Shown here: piece after piece, positions 52,509 through 61,450 of the stretch
Position numbering within the stretch: position 1 is the first letter of the stretch
Layout of the letters: the number at the start of each line of letters is the position of its first letter
From: Parabacteroides distasonis
GTDB lineage: Bacteria > Bacteroidota > Bacteroidia > Bacteroidales > Tannerellaceae
Length of the DNA: 64,000 nt
Direction of reading: 5' to 3'
NCBI RefSeq assembly: GCF_004793765.1
Contig: NZ_SRYM01000006.1
Location: 1 to 64,000 of the forward strand
Made by a program: the position numbers and the translations under genes
The notes under the pieces: generated by a model
Seen by the model: only the letters and a program-made list of their open reading frames with translations
Told to the model about the DNA's origin: nothing
Database searches by the model: none

Positions 52509-53327
52509 ATGAAGAAGACGATTTTATTAGCTGCCATGGCAGCCTGTTTGTTTGCTACGAATGTGTTTGCCCAGAAGATAAAGGGTAGTGATACTTGTTT
52601 GCCTCTTACCCAGACTGAAGCCGAGAATTTCATGAATAAAGACAAAGCCGCTAAGATCACGGTGACGGGTGGTGGCTCCGGCGTGGGGATCTCCGCTTTG
52701 ATGGAAGGTACTACGGATATAGCGATGGCTTCCCGTAAGATGAAATTCGACGAGCGCATGAAGTTGCAAGAAGCCGGGAAGAAGACGAAAGAGGAGGTGA
52801 TCGCCTACGACGCTCTGGCTGTTGTCGTGCATCCTTCCAACAAGGTATCCAATCTGACCCGGGAGCAATTGGAAGGCATTTTTACCGGCAAGATCAAGAA
52901 TTGGAAAGAAGTGGGTGGTACGGATATGAAGATCGTGGCCTATTCCCGCGAGACTTCTTCCGGAACCTACGAGTTCTTCAAGGAGAGCGTATTGAAAAAT
53001 AAGAACTATATGAACGGTATCTTGAGCATGCCGGCTACAGGTTCCATTATCCAAAGCGTGAGCCAGACGAAAGGAGCTATCGGCTATGTGGGTCTCGCTT
53101 ATCTGAACAAAGAGGTGAAGCCGATCCATGTATCGTATGATGCCGGAAAATCCTACGTGGAGCCTTCTTTGGAGAACGCGAGGAATAAGACCTACCCGAT
53201 TGTTCGTCCGTTGTTCTATTACTATGAGACGAAGAATGCCTCAAAAGTGCAACCATTCATTGATTATGTAATGTCGGCCGAAGGGCAAGCGACGGTGAAG
53301 AAGGGCGGTTATGTTCCGGTAAAATAA
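52509..53327 (+). CDS. pstS: Phosphate ABC transporter substrate-binding protein
   Basis: 272 residues, signal peptide (about 1-21, ending VFAQ). PBP-II fold: KIKGSDTCLPLTQTEAENFM, VTGGGSGVGISALMEGTTDI (phosphate-binding GSG), SRETSSGTYEFFKESVL, SVSQTKGAIGYVGLAYLN. Binds phosphate in the periplasm for PstCAB. Those transporter genes are not in this window, so this is an isolated pstS, regulated in parallel with the porin upstream. Confidence 0.9.
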   Translation: MKKTILLAAMAACLFATNVFAQKIKGSDTCLPLTQTEAENFMNKDKAAKITVTGGGSGVGISALMEGTTDIAMASRKMKFDERMKLQEAGKKTKEEVIAYDALAVVVHPSNKVSNLTREQLEGIFTGKIKNWKEVGGTDMKIVAYSRETSSGTYEFFKESVLKNKNYMNGILSMPATGSIIQSVSQTKGAIGYVGLAYLNKEVKPIHVSYDAGKSYVEPSLENARNKTYPIVRPLFYYYETKNASKVQPFIDYVMSAEGQATVKKGGYVPVK

Positions 53328-53353
53328 ATATCTTATATAGGTTTTGTTTCTCC

Positions 53354-53424
53354 TAGGGAAAACAAAAGTTTCCCTATGAAGAAACTACAATTACACTTAG
53401 GAGAAACAAAAGTTTCTCACTAAG
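53354..53424. repeat. Two successive GAAAC-AAAA-GTTTC hairpins
   Basis: Hairpin 1 (53354-53376): TAGGGAAA / TTTCCCTA around ACAAAAG. Hairpin 2 (53396-53424): CTTAGGAGAAAC, AAAA, GTTTCTC, then CTAAG with one bulge. Both share the core GAAACAAAAGTTTC-like sequence. They lie between convergent pstS and lpxH genes and may end both transcripts. Confidence 0.75.
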
Positions 53425-53462
53425 AAATTCGCAGAAACCTTTTAACTTTTAGAAACGATCGC

Positions 53463-54221
53463 TTATTCATTCCCCTCAAGGAACTGATCCATATACAGAT
53501 GTTCGCCATCCCATACGATATAAGAGAAGAATTGCATCCAATCCCCGGCTATCAGGATACGGGAGGTACGGCTGAGCATCAAGTCCAACATGATGTGACG
53601 ATGGCCGAAAATGAAAAAATTAATGTCGGGATGCGTCTTTAGATATTCCTTGGCGAAAACAACCATATATTCTGCGTCTTCCCCTTGATACTTTTTAGCC
53701 TCTTGCTTTTCCAGTCCGCTCTTCCGGCTGTTGAGCGACCAGCCTAAAGCGAACCCGAACGTCCAGCGGGGATGTATTCCCGCATATAACCATTGGCAGA
53801 ACTTGTTCCGGAAAATAGCCCTGATCAGACGGAATGCCTTACTCCGGAAATCTACCTCATCGCCATGCCCGAGGAAGAAACGTTTCCCTAATAAATCGAC
53901 TGTCAAGGTATCCCGATGGATGATGGCGCCTATCTCTTTCGGCAAGTAGTCGAACATCCAGATGTCATGGTTACCGATAAAGATATGTATTTCTATGCCT
54001 CTGTCCGCTAACTCGGCCAATTTCCCCAGAAAACGTACATGGCCTTTCGGCACGACGTATTTGTATTCGTACCAATAGTCGAATAGATCTCCCAGAAACC
54101 AAATGGCGGAAGCGTCTTCCTTGATGCTATCCAGCCAACGTGCCAGTTTCTTCTCGATAGCTAAAGGGTCCTTGTGGAAACGGGCTCCCAGATGTGCGTC
54201 TGAGGCGAAATATATTTTCAT
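53463..54221 (-). CDS. lpxH: UDP-2,3-diacylglucosamine diphosphatase (LpxH-like)
   Basis: 252 residues, calcineurin-like phosphoesterase. Metal motifs: FASDAHLGARFHKDP (DxH), WFLGDLFDYWYEYK, HIFIGNHDIWMFDYL (GNHD), FLGHGDEVDF and FFIFGHRHIM. Splits UDP-2,3-diacylglucosamine to lipid X and UMP in lipid A synthesis, the step before LpxB (15115). The start overlaps the Fe-S assembly gene by 4 bases, so the two are co-transcribed. Confidence 0.85.
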   Translation of the reverse strand: MKIYFASDAHLGARFHKDPLAIEKKLARWLDSIKEDASAIWFLGDLFDYWYEYKYVVPKGHVRFLGKLAELADRGIEIHIFIGNHDIWMFDYLPKEIGAIIHRDTLTVDLLGKRFFLGHGDEVDFRSKAFRLIRAIFRNKFCQWLYAGIHPRWTFGFALGWSLNSRKSGLEKQEAKKYQGEDAEYMVVFAKEYLKTHPDINFFIFGHRHIMLDLMLSRTSRILIAGDWMQFFSYIVWDGEHLYMDQFLEGNE

Positions 54222-54535
54222 AGAAAACCTAGTTCCAGTTTAGCCTCCTCTGTCATCATGTCCTTGTCCCATTCCGGTTCGAATACGAGGTTTACCTCTA
54301 CGTTGTTCACCCCATCGACCGTTTCTACCTTCATGCGTACATCTTCCAATATGAAATCGGCAGCCGGGCAGTTCGGAGCGGTGAGGGTCATATCGATGCG
54401 TACATTCTTTTCTTCATCGATATCTACTTTATATATAAGTCCAAGATCGTATACGTTTACGGGTATTTCCGGGTCGTATACCGTCTTAAGCATAGCGACG
54501 ATCGCTTCTTCTGTTTGGAGAAATTCGTTGTTCAT
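54218..54535 (-). CDS. DUF59/MIP18-type iron-sulfur assembly factor
   Basis: 105 residues, one DUF59 domain: EAIVAMLKTVYDPEIPVNVY then DLGLIYKVDID (DPE(I)P..V..LG(L)I signature), VRIDMTLTAPNCPAADFILE with the conserved cysteine, and NVEVNLVFEPEWDKDMMTEE. SufT/PaaD-like proteins help mature Fe-S proteins. It precedes lpxH with a 4-base overlap. Confidence 0.88.
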   Translation of the reverse strand: MNNEFLQTEEAIVAMLKTVYDPEIPVNVYDLGLIYKVDIDEEKNVRIDMTLTAPNCPAADFILEDVRMKVETVDGVNNVEVNLVFEPEWDKDMMTEEAKLELGFL

Positions 54536-54742
54536 CTTCTTTTATAAGTTCGTGAATCCTGTATTGAACTACAAACTTACGAAATAGTTGAGAGTTGGCG
54601 ATGTTTATTTGAGACTATTAACGCTTGTATCCGTATTGCCCATATGGAAGGTTTAATGAAAAAAAGAAGAGAGGAGTAGGGGTTTTGGCTGATGCGCTTG
54701 TCTTGTAGATACAAAACATCATTATAAAAATATATACGAGGT

Positions 54743-55498
54743 ATGAAAAAGTTGATTTTGTTAATGGCAGTGGTTTTCAGTAGTGTGGCGGTGAACGCTC
54801 AGTCCCGTTGGTTGGTTACGCCGGAAGCCGGTCTTACCGTGAACAAGGAGAATGAGGGGAAAAGTGAGACAACCTTGGGATTCAAGGTCGGTGCCGGTGT
54901 ATTGTACCAAATAAAGGAGGCGCAAGGAAATAAGCCCTCTTTTGGTTTAAAGTCCGGCTTGTATCTATTGATGCAAAAGGGAGATTTGCATACATGGAAT
55001 GACGGGTATAATTATCATGGCTATCAGAATGAGTTTTATCCCGGGGGGTATGGCCAGGCATCAATGAGCGGTGAGGGAGGCAAGCATACCATAGGGGTTT
55101 GTGCCAATGAGATGACTCGTTATAACCTGCAATTACCTATCATGGCACACTGGGGATTCAAGCTTTGCGATGATATCCGTTTGAATCTGGCGGTAGGTCC
55201 GTATGTGGCGGTTGCGTTAGGGGGTACCGCATCTGCCTTTCAGACCATAGACAATAAGGTAGACTATAGTTATAACTATGATTTCAACCCGTTTAAAGAG
55301 AAGACGCTAGGTAATGGCATTACGCTGAAAGGTGCTCCCCGTTTTGATTGGGGCGGTACAGCCTCGGTGGGTATCACGGTGAAACGTGTCTCTTTCCAGA
55401 TTGGTTATGATTTGGCTTGGGGCAAATACCATAAGGACCAAAACGATCTCCGAATCCGTAACCACCAAGTGAGCTTTACGTTCGGATATACGTTCTGA
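54743..55498 (+). CDS. Outer-membrane beta-barrel protein
   Basis: 251 residues, signal peptide (about 1-19, ending VNAQ). Eight or so amphipathic strands with glycine/aromatic pattern (LGFKVGAGVLYQIKE, PSFGLKSGLYLLMQKG, IMAHWGFKLCDDIRLNLAVG, VSFTFGYTF at the end). A small OmpX/porin-family barrel without known function; the loop near 90-115 is rich in Gly, Tyr and His. Monocistronic. Confidence 0.8.
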   Translation: MKKLILLMAVVFSSVAVNAQSRWLVTPEAGLTVNKENEGKSETTLGFKVGAGVLYQIKEAQGNKPSFGLKSGLYLLMQKGDLHTWNDGYNYHGYQNEFYPGGYGQASMSGEGGKHTIGVCANEMTRYNLQLPIMAHWGFKLCDDIRLNLAVGPYVAVALGGTASAFQTIDNKVDYSYNYDFNPFKEKTLGNGITLKGAPRFDWGGTASVGITVKRVSFQIGYDLAWGKYHKDQNDLRIRNHQVSFTFGYTF

Positions 55499-55513
55499 TC
55501 CTTCTAGCGGAGG

Positions 55514-56218
55514 TTAGCGAAGCTTACCCTCGTCAGCATAACTGTAATAGATACCCTCGGCCAAGATTATGTGATCTAATAAGATAAGATCCATGATCTT
55601 GGCTGCTTTTTGTACCTGCTCGGTTAACGTGTCGTCTTGTCGGCTGGGCCTGATATTCCCGGAGGGGTGGTTATGGCATAGGATGAATCCGGTAGCTGTT
55701 TCCATTAATGCGGTTTTCAGGATTAGACGAATGTCAGCGGCGGAAGAATTGATACCACCTTGACTGATTTTGCATTTCTTCAATATCCGGTTGGCCGGAT
55801 TGGTGAGTATGATCCATAGCTCTTCGTAGGGTAGGTCTCGCAATTCGGCTTGCAGCGATAGATATGCGTCGTTGCTGCTACGTATTTGCTTTGATTGAAG
55901 GCCCTCGGAGGCTCCCCGTCGTTTCCCCAACTCTAAGGCGGCGCATATAGTGACGGCTTTTGCCTCGCCGATTCCTTTGAAATCGGCTGTAAGTTGCTTG
56001 ATAGAAAGCTTGGCTAGCTTATTTAGATTGTTGTTTACGGAGTGAAGTATCCGTTGGGAGAGTTGTACGGCTGTCTCCTCATTGTTTCCAGAGCCGATTA
56101 GTATGGCGATCAATTCGGCGTCGCTTAATACGGAAGCACCTTTTTGAAGCATTTTCTCACGGGGCCTGTCTTCTTCGGCCCATTCTTTGATGGAAAGTTT
56201 TTCTGTTGTTTCTTTCAT
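55514..56218 (-). CDS. radC: RadC family JAB-domain protein
   Basis: 234 residues. N-terminal helix-hairpin-helix part (LSIKQLTADFKGIGEAKAVT), then the JAB1/MPN metalloprotease-like domain with GFILCHNHPSGNIRPSRQDD (HxH...S...D zinc motif). Despite the name, a DNA-repair role is doubtful; the domain suggests a metal-dependent hydrolase. It ends 16 bases from the barrel gene on the opposite strand. Confidence 0.92.
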   Translation of the reverse strand: MKETTEKLSIKEWAEEDRPREKMLQKGASVLSDAELIAILIGSGNNEETAVQLSQRILHSVNNNLNKLAKLSIKQLTADFKGIGEAKAVTICAALELGKRRGASEGLQSKQIRSSNDAYLSLQAELRDLPYEELWIILTNPANRILKKCKISQGGINSSAADIRLILKTALMETATGFILCHNHPSGNIRPSRQDDTLTEQVQKAAKIMDLILLDHIILAEGIYYSYADEGKLR

Positions 56219-56251
56219 AGCCAGGAAAGGTTTAGATCGGGTTAAAAAATA

Positions 56252-56278
56252 GTTCCCGCCTGCTTATCAAGCGGGAAC
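56252..56278 (-). terminator. efp terminator
   Basis: 8-bp arms GTTCCCGC / GCGGGAAC; on the minus strand it is followed by TATTTTTTAAC. It lies between efp and radC. Confidence 0.85.
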
Positions 56279-56301
56279 CGTATATTTTGACAAGACCCGG
56301 A

Positions 56302-56868
56302 TTACTCGCGGATACGCCCTACGTAAGAACCATCAGTCGTATTGATCTCGATAATCTCGCCCTCGTTGATGAACAACGGAACGCGAACTTCCGCGCCAGT
56401 CTCTACGGTTGCCGGTTTCAAGGTATTAGTAGCAGTGTCACCTTTAATACCCGGTTCTGTATAAGTAACTTTTAATTGAACTTTTGTAGGCATGTCGGCG
56501 AAAAGAACCGTATCGGTAGATGCATCAGAAACAACGTCTACGATTTCTCCCTCTTTCATGAAATCAACGCCGTTGATCAAGTTTTTGTCGATGATCACGT
56601 CGTCGAATGTCTCTTGGTTCATGAAATGATAATGCTCGCCTTCCGTATAAGTGAACTGATACGGGCGACGTTCTACGCGTACATCTTCCAACTTCTCACC
56701 GATATTGAAGCGACGCTCGATCTGACCGCCTTTTACAACATCTTTTAATGTCGTACGCATGATGGTATTACCTTTACCCGGTTTTACGTGAAGGAAATCG
56801 ACGCAGAAATAGAGTTTTCCGTCTAAGCGGATACAAGTTCCTTTCTTAATGTCTTGTGAATTGATCAT
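56302..56868 (-). CDS. efp: Translation elongation factor P
   Basis: 188 residues, three beta domains. The domain I loop FLHVKPGKGNTIMRTTLKDV carries the lysine that is the usual tip residue. TYTEPGIKGDTATNTLKPAT in domain II-III and the terminal GEIIEINTTDGSYVGRIRE are standard. It relieves ribosome stalling at polyproline. It has a canonical promoter and its own terminator. Confidence 0.97.
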   Translation of the reverse strand: MINSQDIKKGTCIRLDGKLYFCVDFLHVKPGKGNTIMRTTLKDVVKGGQIERRFNIGEKLEDVRVERRPYQFTYTEGEHYHFMNQETFDDVIIDKNLINGVDFMKEGEIVDVVSDASTDTVLFADMPTKVQLKVTYTEPGIKGDTATNTLKPATVETGAEVRVPLFINEGEIIEINTTDGSYVGRIRE

Positions 56869-56924
56869 ATTTATTTTCTTTATTTATAGTATGTTATAGA
56901 GTAATCCTTAACAATTTTCGGATA

Positions 56925-56955
56925 CAAAAGTAGTATATTCCTGCTAAAGTAGCAA
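56925..56955 (-). promoter_or_regulatory. efp promoter
   Basis: Minus-strand TTG (56953-56955), 20-base spacer, TACTTTTG (56925-56932). Transcription near 56918 leaves a leader of about 50 bases. The promoter lies inside the gap of about 100 bases to lrgB. Confidence 0.8.
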
Positions 56956-56969
56956 AAAGTTTTGCGTAT

Positions 56970-57674
56970 TTATATGGAAAAATAGTTGCAAATCAACCGA
57001 ATAACCGGAACCAAGACCGCTGTCATTATACCCATCAAGCCAATCGCCAGTCCGCTTAATGCTCCTTCGATGGCCCCGATTTGAATGGCCGCCGCTGTCC
57101 CTACTCCATGGGAGGAGGCCCCTAACGCCAATCCTTTAGCTATATGGCTATCTATTCCCAGTACTTTCATCACGATTGGGCCGACTATACTACCAAAGAT
57201 TCCCACCGCTACGACAATGACGGCGGTAAGTGAAGGTATGCCGCCCGCTTTCTCCGCTATCCCCATAGCGATCGGGGTGGTGACGGATTTCGGCTGGAGC
57301 GTGGCGATCAACGCTTGGTCGGCTCCCATCAATTTACCGATGATGATTACGCTTACGATTCCGACAATGGCTCCGACAAATACGGAAGTCAAGATCGAAA
57401 CGACATTTCCCTTTAGATATTGGATTTGCTCATATAACACATAGCCAAGGGCCACTACGGAAGGCCCCAGCATAAAATGGATCAAATGACTGCTTTGCTG
57501 GAACGACTCATATTGAATGCCTAGGACTTCCAGTACCACGATAATCACGAAGATGGTCGTAAGCAAAGGATGCAAAAGACTGATATGGACTTTCTTGTAA
57601 AGAGCCAAGGAAGTCAGGTAGGTACCAATTACCAAGGTAAGAGCGAAAATCTCGGAATGCGCCAGATTATCCAT
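56970..57674 (-). CDS. lrgB: LrgB/CidB family membrane protein
   Basis: 234 residues with about seven membrane helices. LrgB signatures: HLIHFMLGPSVVALGYVLYE, LQPKSVTTPIAMGIAEKAGG, GASSHGVGTAAAIQIGAIEG. Works with LrgA in the holin-like system named for control of murein hydrolases; plant and bacterial homologues transport glycolate or pyruvate. It follows lrgA by 3 bases. Confidence 0.92.
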   Translation of the reverse strand: MDNLAHSEIFALTLVIGTYLTSLALYKKVHISLLHPLLTTIFVIIVVLEVLGIQYESFQQSSHLIHFMLGPSVVALGYVLYEQIQYLKGNVVSILTSVFVGAIVGIVSVIIIGKLMGADQALIATLQPKSVTTPIAMGIAEKAGGIPSLTAVIVVAVGIFGSIVGPIVMKVLGIDSHIAKGLALGASSHGVGTAAAIQIGAIEGALSGLAIGLMGIMTAVLVPVIRLICNYFSI

Positions 57675-57677
57675 GGT

Positions 57678-58016
57678 CTATTTTCCCTTTTCCAGTTTTT
57701 GTTGCACCAACGCTACGCTGGCGATGACTAAAATTGTACTTACTACGGAAGCGATCAGCAGGACTGCCCAATACTCGGAGATGATCCCGAAGGAATTCAT
57801 AAGCCCTACACCGGCAGGAACGAAGAATAATCCCATGTTTTGGGTAAGAACCGTGGAAAGACGTTTCACCTTTTCAGGTTTTACTTTCTTGAACGCGAGG
57901 GCTAAAAACAATAGCACCATCCCAATTACGCTACCCGGTATGAAACCGTCGATAAAGTAGCTGATAAACTCTCCCGTGAAATAGAAGAAGAGAATGTAAA
58001 ATGCTTCTGTTAGCAT
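57678..58016 (-). CDS. lrgA: LrgA/CidA family holin-like protein
   Basis: 112 residues, four membrane helices. SYFIDGFIPGSVIGMVLLFL and LTQNMGLFFVPAGVGLMNSF are typical CidA/LrgA motifs. First gene of the lrgAB pair. A TATCTTTG box at 58046-58053 (minus) is the likely promoter. Confidence 0.92.
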   Translation of the reverse strand: MLTEAFYILFFYFTGEFISYFIDGFIPGSVIGMVLLFLALAFKKVKPEKVKRLSTVLTQNMGLFFVPAGVGLMNSFGIISEYWAVLLIASVVSTILVIASVALVQQKLEKGK

Positions 58017-58045
58017 AGTTTTTCTACCTTTTTTGATAACTGCTA

Positions 58046-58053
58046 CAAAGATA
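58046..58053 (-). promoter_or_regulatory. lrgAB promoter -7 box (TATCTTTG)
   Basis: Minus-strand TATCTTTG, 29 bases upstream of the lrgA ATG; no clear TTG at the right distance. Confidence 0.5.
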
Positions 58054-58127
58054 ACAGCTATTTCGTAGATATGTTCTATAACATATTATTTTAACATAAT
58101 AGGGGCGGGGTTCGCCCACCCGTGGCA

Positions 58128-59474
58128 TCAAGCTAACGCGGAAGTAATGAACATATAAATCATCATACCGATAATATCGTTGGTAATGGTGATAAACGGT
58201 CCGGTCGCCAAGGCCGGATCTATCTTCATCTTATCTAAGGTCATGGGAACTAACGTGCCGAATATACTGGCGAACATTACGACGGCGAATAGGCTTAAAG
58301 ATACGGAGGCCGTAATCCCCCGGTCTCCCAGCATGAAGAAGTTGTAAATGAACACGACCAGACTGATAATGCTGGCATTGATTAACGAGACTACAGACTC
58401 TTTTAGGATTTGCGGTACGATATTCCCTTCCTTCAAGGTATTGTTTGCCAAGCCCTGTACCACGATAGCGGAAGATTGTATGCCTACGTTTCCACCGGTA
58501 CCACCGATCAGCGGGATAAATAGCGCCATCTTCGGGTTAGTGGCGAAACTGCTCTCGAAACCACCGAGGATAACGGAGTTGCCCAATCCTCCGATCATGC
58601 CGATCAGCAGCCAAGGTAGGCGGGCAGCGGTTTGGGTAAATACATTATCCGAGGTTTCCACGTCTTGTGAGATACCGGATGCCAACTGGTAATCACGCTC
58701 GTGTTGCTCGCGTACCTCATCCATAACGTCGTCGATCGTGATACGTCCTACCAGACGTCCGATACTATCGACTACGGGCAAGGCTACCAAGTCATATTTC
58801 TCGATTGTCTCCGTAACCTCCTCTATACTGTCGCTGTCGCGAACGGAGATCGGGTCTTTTTTCATGACATGCTTGATCTTGGAGACAGATGGGTGGGTGA
58901 TCAGTTTCTGCAAGGGGAGCACGCCTTTCAGCCGCTCGTCGTCATCCACTACATATACATAATAGATCTCGCTCATTTCCTCCGCTTGCTTACGCATCTC
59001 GTCGATACATTTGGGCATACTCCAATTCTCGTTCACCACGATCATTTCGGTACCCATCAAACCGCCGGCGGTGTCCTCGTCGTATTTCAACAAGTCCACG
59101 ATATCACCGGCCTGCTCTACGTCCTCAATATGCGAAAGGATCTCCTCTTGGGTATCCTCGTCCAACTCACGCATCAAGTCAACGGCATCATCTGTTTCCA
59201 TGTTGTCGACGAAACGCTTGGCGATAAGCTCATTGGGAAGTTCCTTCAATAACTTATGACGGTCTTCCTCATCCAACTCCATCAAAACATCCGCCGCTTT
59301 GTCGCCATCCATCAATAGATAGAGATAAATGGCCTCTTGCAAGTTCAGTTCTTGATAAAGCTCGGCTATATCAGCGGGATACAGTTCATGAAGTACCTCC
59401 TGTGCCTTTGCGTCATCTTTGGCCTCGATGATGCTTTTCAGGTTCTCGATGTAATCTTTCGTCAGTTCGATCAT
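58128..59474 (-). CDS. mgtE: Magnesium transporter MgtE
   Basis: 448 residues. N-terminal helical superhelix domain (about 1-130, many ELDEEDRH-type repeats), a pair of CBS domains (about 135-255; GLMGTEMIVV, VMKKDPISVRDSDSI), a plug helix, and five membrane helices (about 285-448) with the pore motif GGTGGNVGIQSSAI. Mg2+ channel gated by cytosolic Mg2+. It is 15 bases downstream of rsmA, in the same operon. Confidence 0.95.
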   Translation of the reverse strand: MIELTKDYIENLKSIIEAKDDAKAQEVLHELYPADIAELYQELNLQEAIYLYLLMDGDKAADVLMELDEEDRHKLLKELPNELIAKRFVDNMETDDAVDLMRELDEDTQEEILSHIEDVEQAGDIVDLLKYDEDTAGGLMGTEMIVVNENWSMPKCIDEMRKQAEEMSEIYYVYVVDDDERLKGVLPLQKLITHPSVSKIKHVMKKDPISVRDSDSIEEVTETIEKYDLVALPVVDSIGRLVGRITIDDVMDEVREQHERDYQLASGISQDVETSDNVFTQTAARLPWLLIGMIGGLGNSVILGGFESSFATNPKMALFIPLIGGTGGNVGIQSSAIVVQGLANNTLKEGNIVPQILKESVVSLINASIISLVVFIYNFFMLGDRGITASVSLSLFAVVMFASIFGTLVPMTLDKMKIDPALATGPFITITNDIIGMMIYMFITSALA

Positions 59475-59489
59475 TGGACTCTTATATTA

Positions 59490-60290
59490 TTATAGGACAT
59501 CACCAGCCTGCTTCTCCAAATGCTTTTGGCTGATCAAGGTCAGTTCCACGAATTGCTCCACAGACAACTGTTCCGGCCGCTTGTCGAATATCGGCAAGGC
59601 GTAATCCGAGCAATCCTTACCCAATAGGGGTTTCATGGAATTACGAAGTGTTTTCCTTCGTTGGTTGAATGAGGTCTTTACTACGGTCTTGAATAACTTC
59701 TCGTCGCATCCCAGCTCCTTGCGGTCGTTACGAGTCATTTTCAATACGGCGCTTTTCACCTTTGGAGGCGGATCGAATACTTTCTCACTGACAGTAAAGA
59801 GGTATTCCACGTCGTACCAAGCTTGGAGCAATACGCTCAGGATTCCGTACGTCTTGCTACCGGGACCTGCCGCTAGGCGTTCCGCTACCTCTTTTTGTAA
59901 CATCCCCGAGCAACAAGGAATCTGATCCTTATAATCGAGGACCTTGAAGAATATCTGGCTGGAGATATTATAGGGGTAATTACCGATCACGCAAAACTGA
60001 CCCGGAAATAGCTTCGAGAGATCCAATTTCAGGAAATCCTCGGCGATGATATGTCCTTTTAGATCGGGGAAATTCTGGTTCAGGTAATCTACGGATTCCA
60101 TATCCAACTCGACAACGGTCAAATCATGTCCCGCCTCCAGCAAGAACTGGGTAAGGACTCCCATTCCCGGCCCGATTTCCAAGACCGGGAAGGATTTGAA
60201 AGTATCGAGTGTGTCCGCAATGCGCTGTGCTATTTGCAGATCCTTTAGGAAATGTTGTCCTAATGCTTTTTTGGGCTTAACTAATCTCAT
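59490..60290 (-). CDS. rsmA: 16S rRNA dimethyladenosine transferase
   Basis: 266 residues (KsgA). N-terminal [23 protein letters not shown]-binding [20 protein letters not shown], catalytic [18 protein letters not shown] (NxPY type). Dimethylates two adjacent adenines near the 3' end of 16S rRNA. The C-terminal domain [13 protein letters not shown] is typical. First gene before mgtE; divergent from the flippase-like gene. Confidence 0.96.
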   Translation of the reverse strand: MRLVKPKKALGQHFLKDLQIAQRIADTLDTFKSFPVLEIGPGMGVLTQFLLEAGHDLTVVELDMESVDYLNQNFPDLKGHIIAEDFLKLDLSKLFPGQFCVIGNYPYNISSQIFFKVLDYKDQIPCCSGMLQKEVAERLAAGPGSKTYGILSVLLQAWYDVEYLFTVSEKVFDPPPKVKSAVLKMTRNDRKELGCDEKLFKTVVKTSFNQRRKTLRNSMKPLLGKDCSDYALPIFDKRPEQLSVEQFVELTLISQKHLEKQAGDVL

Positions 60291-60310
60291 CCACTTTTCG
60301 GTGTAATGTG

Positions 60311-60339
60311 TTTGTTTTTAAATATTATGCTTATCTTTG
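60311..60339 (+). promoter_or_regulatory. Promoter of the flippase-like gene
   Basis: TTTG (60311-60314), then TATCTTTG (60332-60339); spacer 17 bases, shorter than usual. The ATG at 60386 is 46 bases downstream. Confidence 0.5.
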
Positions 60340-60385
60340 CGGATGCACAAAAGTACAATAAATAATTTAAAGTTCTCTATACCTA

Positions 60386-61399
60386 ATGGATTTTAAGAGC
60401 ATTCTACGTACGTTTCTGAAGATAATTCTACCTTTAGCCTTCGGCTGTTTACTCCTTTGGTTTTTGTATCGGAAAATGGATATCACTGAGATTTGGCGAG
60501 TCGTCAAGGAGGGGGTTCGTTATGATATTATTCTGGTTTCTTTACTGTTCGGCTTGTTCGCCAATGTCGTCCGTGGCTTACGGTGGGGGTTGCTGATCAA
60601 TTCTTTGGGCGAGCGTTTCAAGATGAGTAACGTGATTTACGCCGTATTGGGTAATTATGCGGTGAATCTGGTATTGCCCCGTGTCGGTGAGGTTTGGCGT
60701 TGCGGTATGATCACGAAATACGATAAGATCTCGTTTACCAAACTTTTAGGTACGCTGTTGATCGACCGTGTGAGCGATACGATCATGGTCGGTTTGATAA
60801 CCTTGTTGATATTCATATTTAATATAAGCTTCTTTACGAGTTTCTTCGCCAAGAACCCGGCTTTGCTCGAAGGGTTCCAGTCTATGTTCAATTCGATATG
60901 GATTTATGTGGCGGTGATAATTTTTGTCGCTGTAATTTGGTTTGTATTCACTTATATGAGTAACTTTACGCTGGTACAGAAAGCCAAAGGGCTGTTGAAG
61001 AATGTATGGACCGGTATGAAGAGTATCTGGTACATGGAGCATAAGATGCGTTTCGTGATAGAGACGTTATTGATTTGGGGAGGTTATTTCTGTTACTTTT
61101 ATATAACGTTCTATGCTTTCGACTTTACCAAGGACTTGGGTATCGTAGTCGGGCTGATCACTTTTACGATGAGTAGTATCGGTGTGGCGGTGCCTGTTCA
61201 AGGTGGTATCGGACCGTGGCATTTCATGGTGATCGCTACCTTGGTTTGTTTCGGCGTGAACGAGAATGATGCGGCGGCGTTCGCCTTGGTCGTTCATACG
61301 GTACAGACGGTATGGACGGGATTGTGCGGATTATTCGGAGTGGTAGCTTTACCGCTCACCAATCGGGAGAACAAGGAGGCTCCGGTCGCTGTTTCGTGA
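60386..61399 (+). CDS. Flippase-like / lysylphosphatidylglycerol synthase TM-domain protein
   Basis: 337 residues, about eight membrane helices. LLFGLFANVVRGLRWGLLIN and YAVNLVLPRVGEVWRCGMIT are the conserved motifs of the LPG_synthase_TM (UPF0104) family, followed by VPVQGGIGPWHFMVIATLVC near the end. It lacks the soluble aminoacyl-transferase domain, so it is probably a lipid flippase or transporter of unknown substrate. Confidence 0.85.
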   Translation: MDFKSILRTFLKIILPLAFGCLLLWFLYRKMDITEIWRVVKEGVRYDIILVSLLFGLFANVVRGLRWGLLINSLGERFKMSNVIYAVLGNYAVNLVLPRVGEVWRCGMITKYDKISFTKLLGTLLIDRVSDTIMVGLITLLIFIFNISFFTSFFAKNPALLEGFQSMFNSIWIYVAVIIFVAVIWFVFTYMSNFTLVQKAKGLLKNVWTGMKSIWYMEHKMRFVIETLLIWGGYFCYFYITFYAFDFTKDLGIVVGLITFTMSSIGVAVPVQGGIGPWHFMVIATLVCFGVNENDAAAFALVVHTVQTVWTGLCGLFGVVALPLTNRENKEAPVAVS

Positions 61400-61450
61400 T
61401 GAATACAAGATTATGTATTAAATATGAACTGAACTAAATTATTAACATCT

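Noticed and set aside
52527-53129. 200-codon minus-strand frame opposite pstS
   Set aside because: Shadow of pstS, which has clear PBP-II motifs and a signal peptide.
57085-57444. 119-codon plus-strand frame opposite lrgB
   Set aside because: Antisense of a hydrophobic protein gives a Pro/Ala/Thr-rich frame; shadow only.
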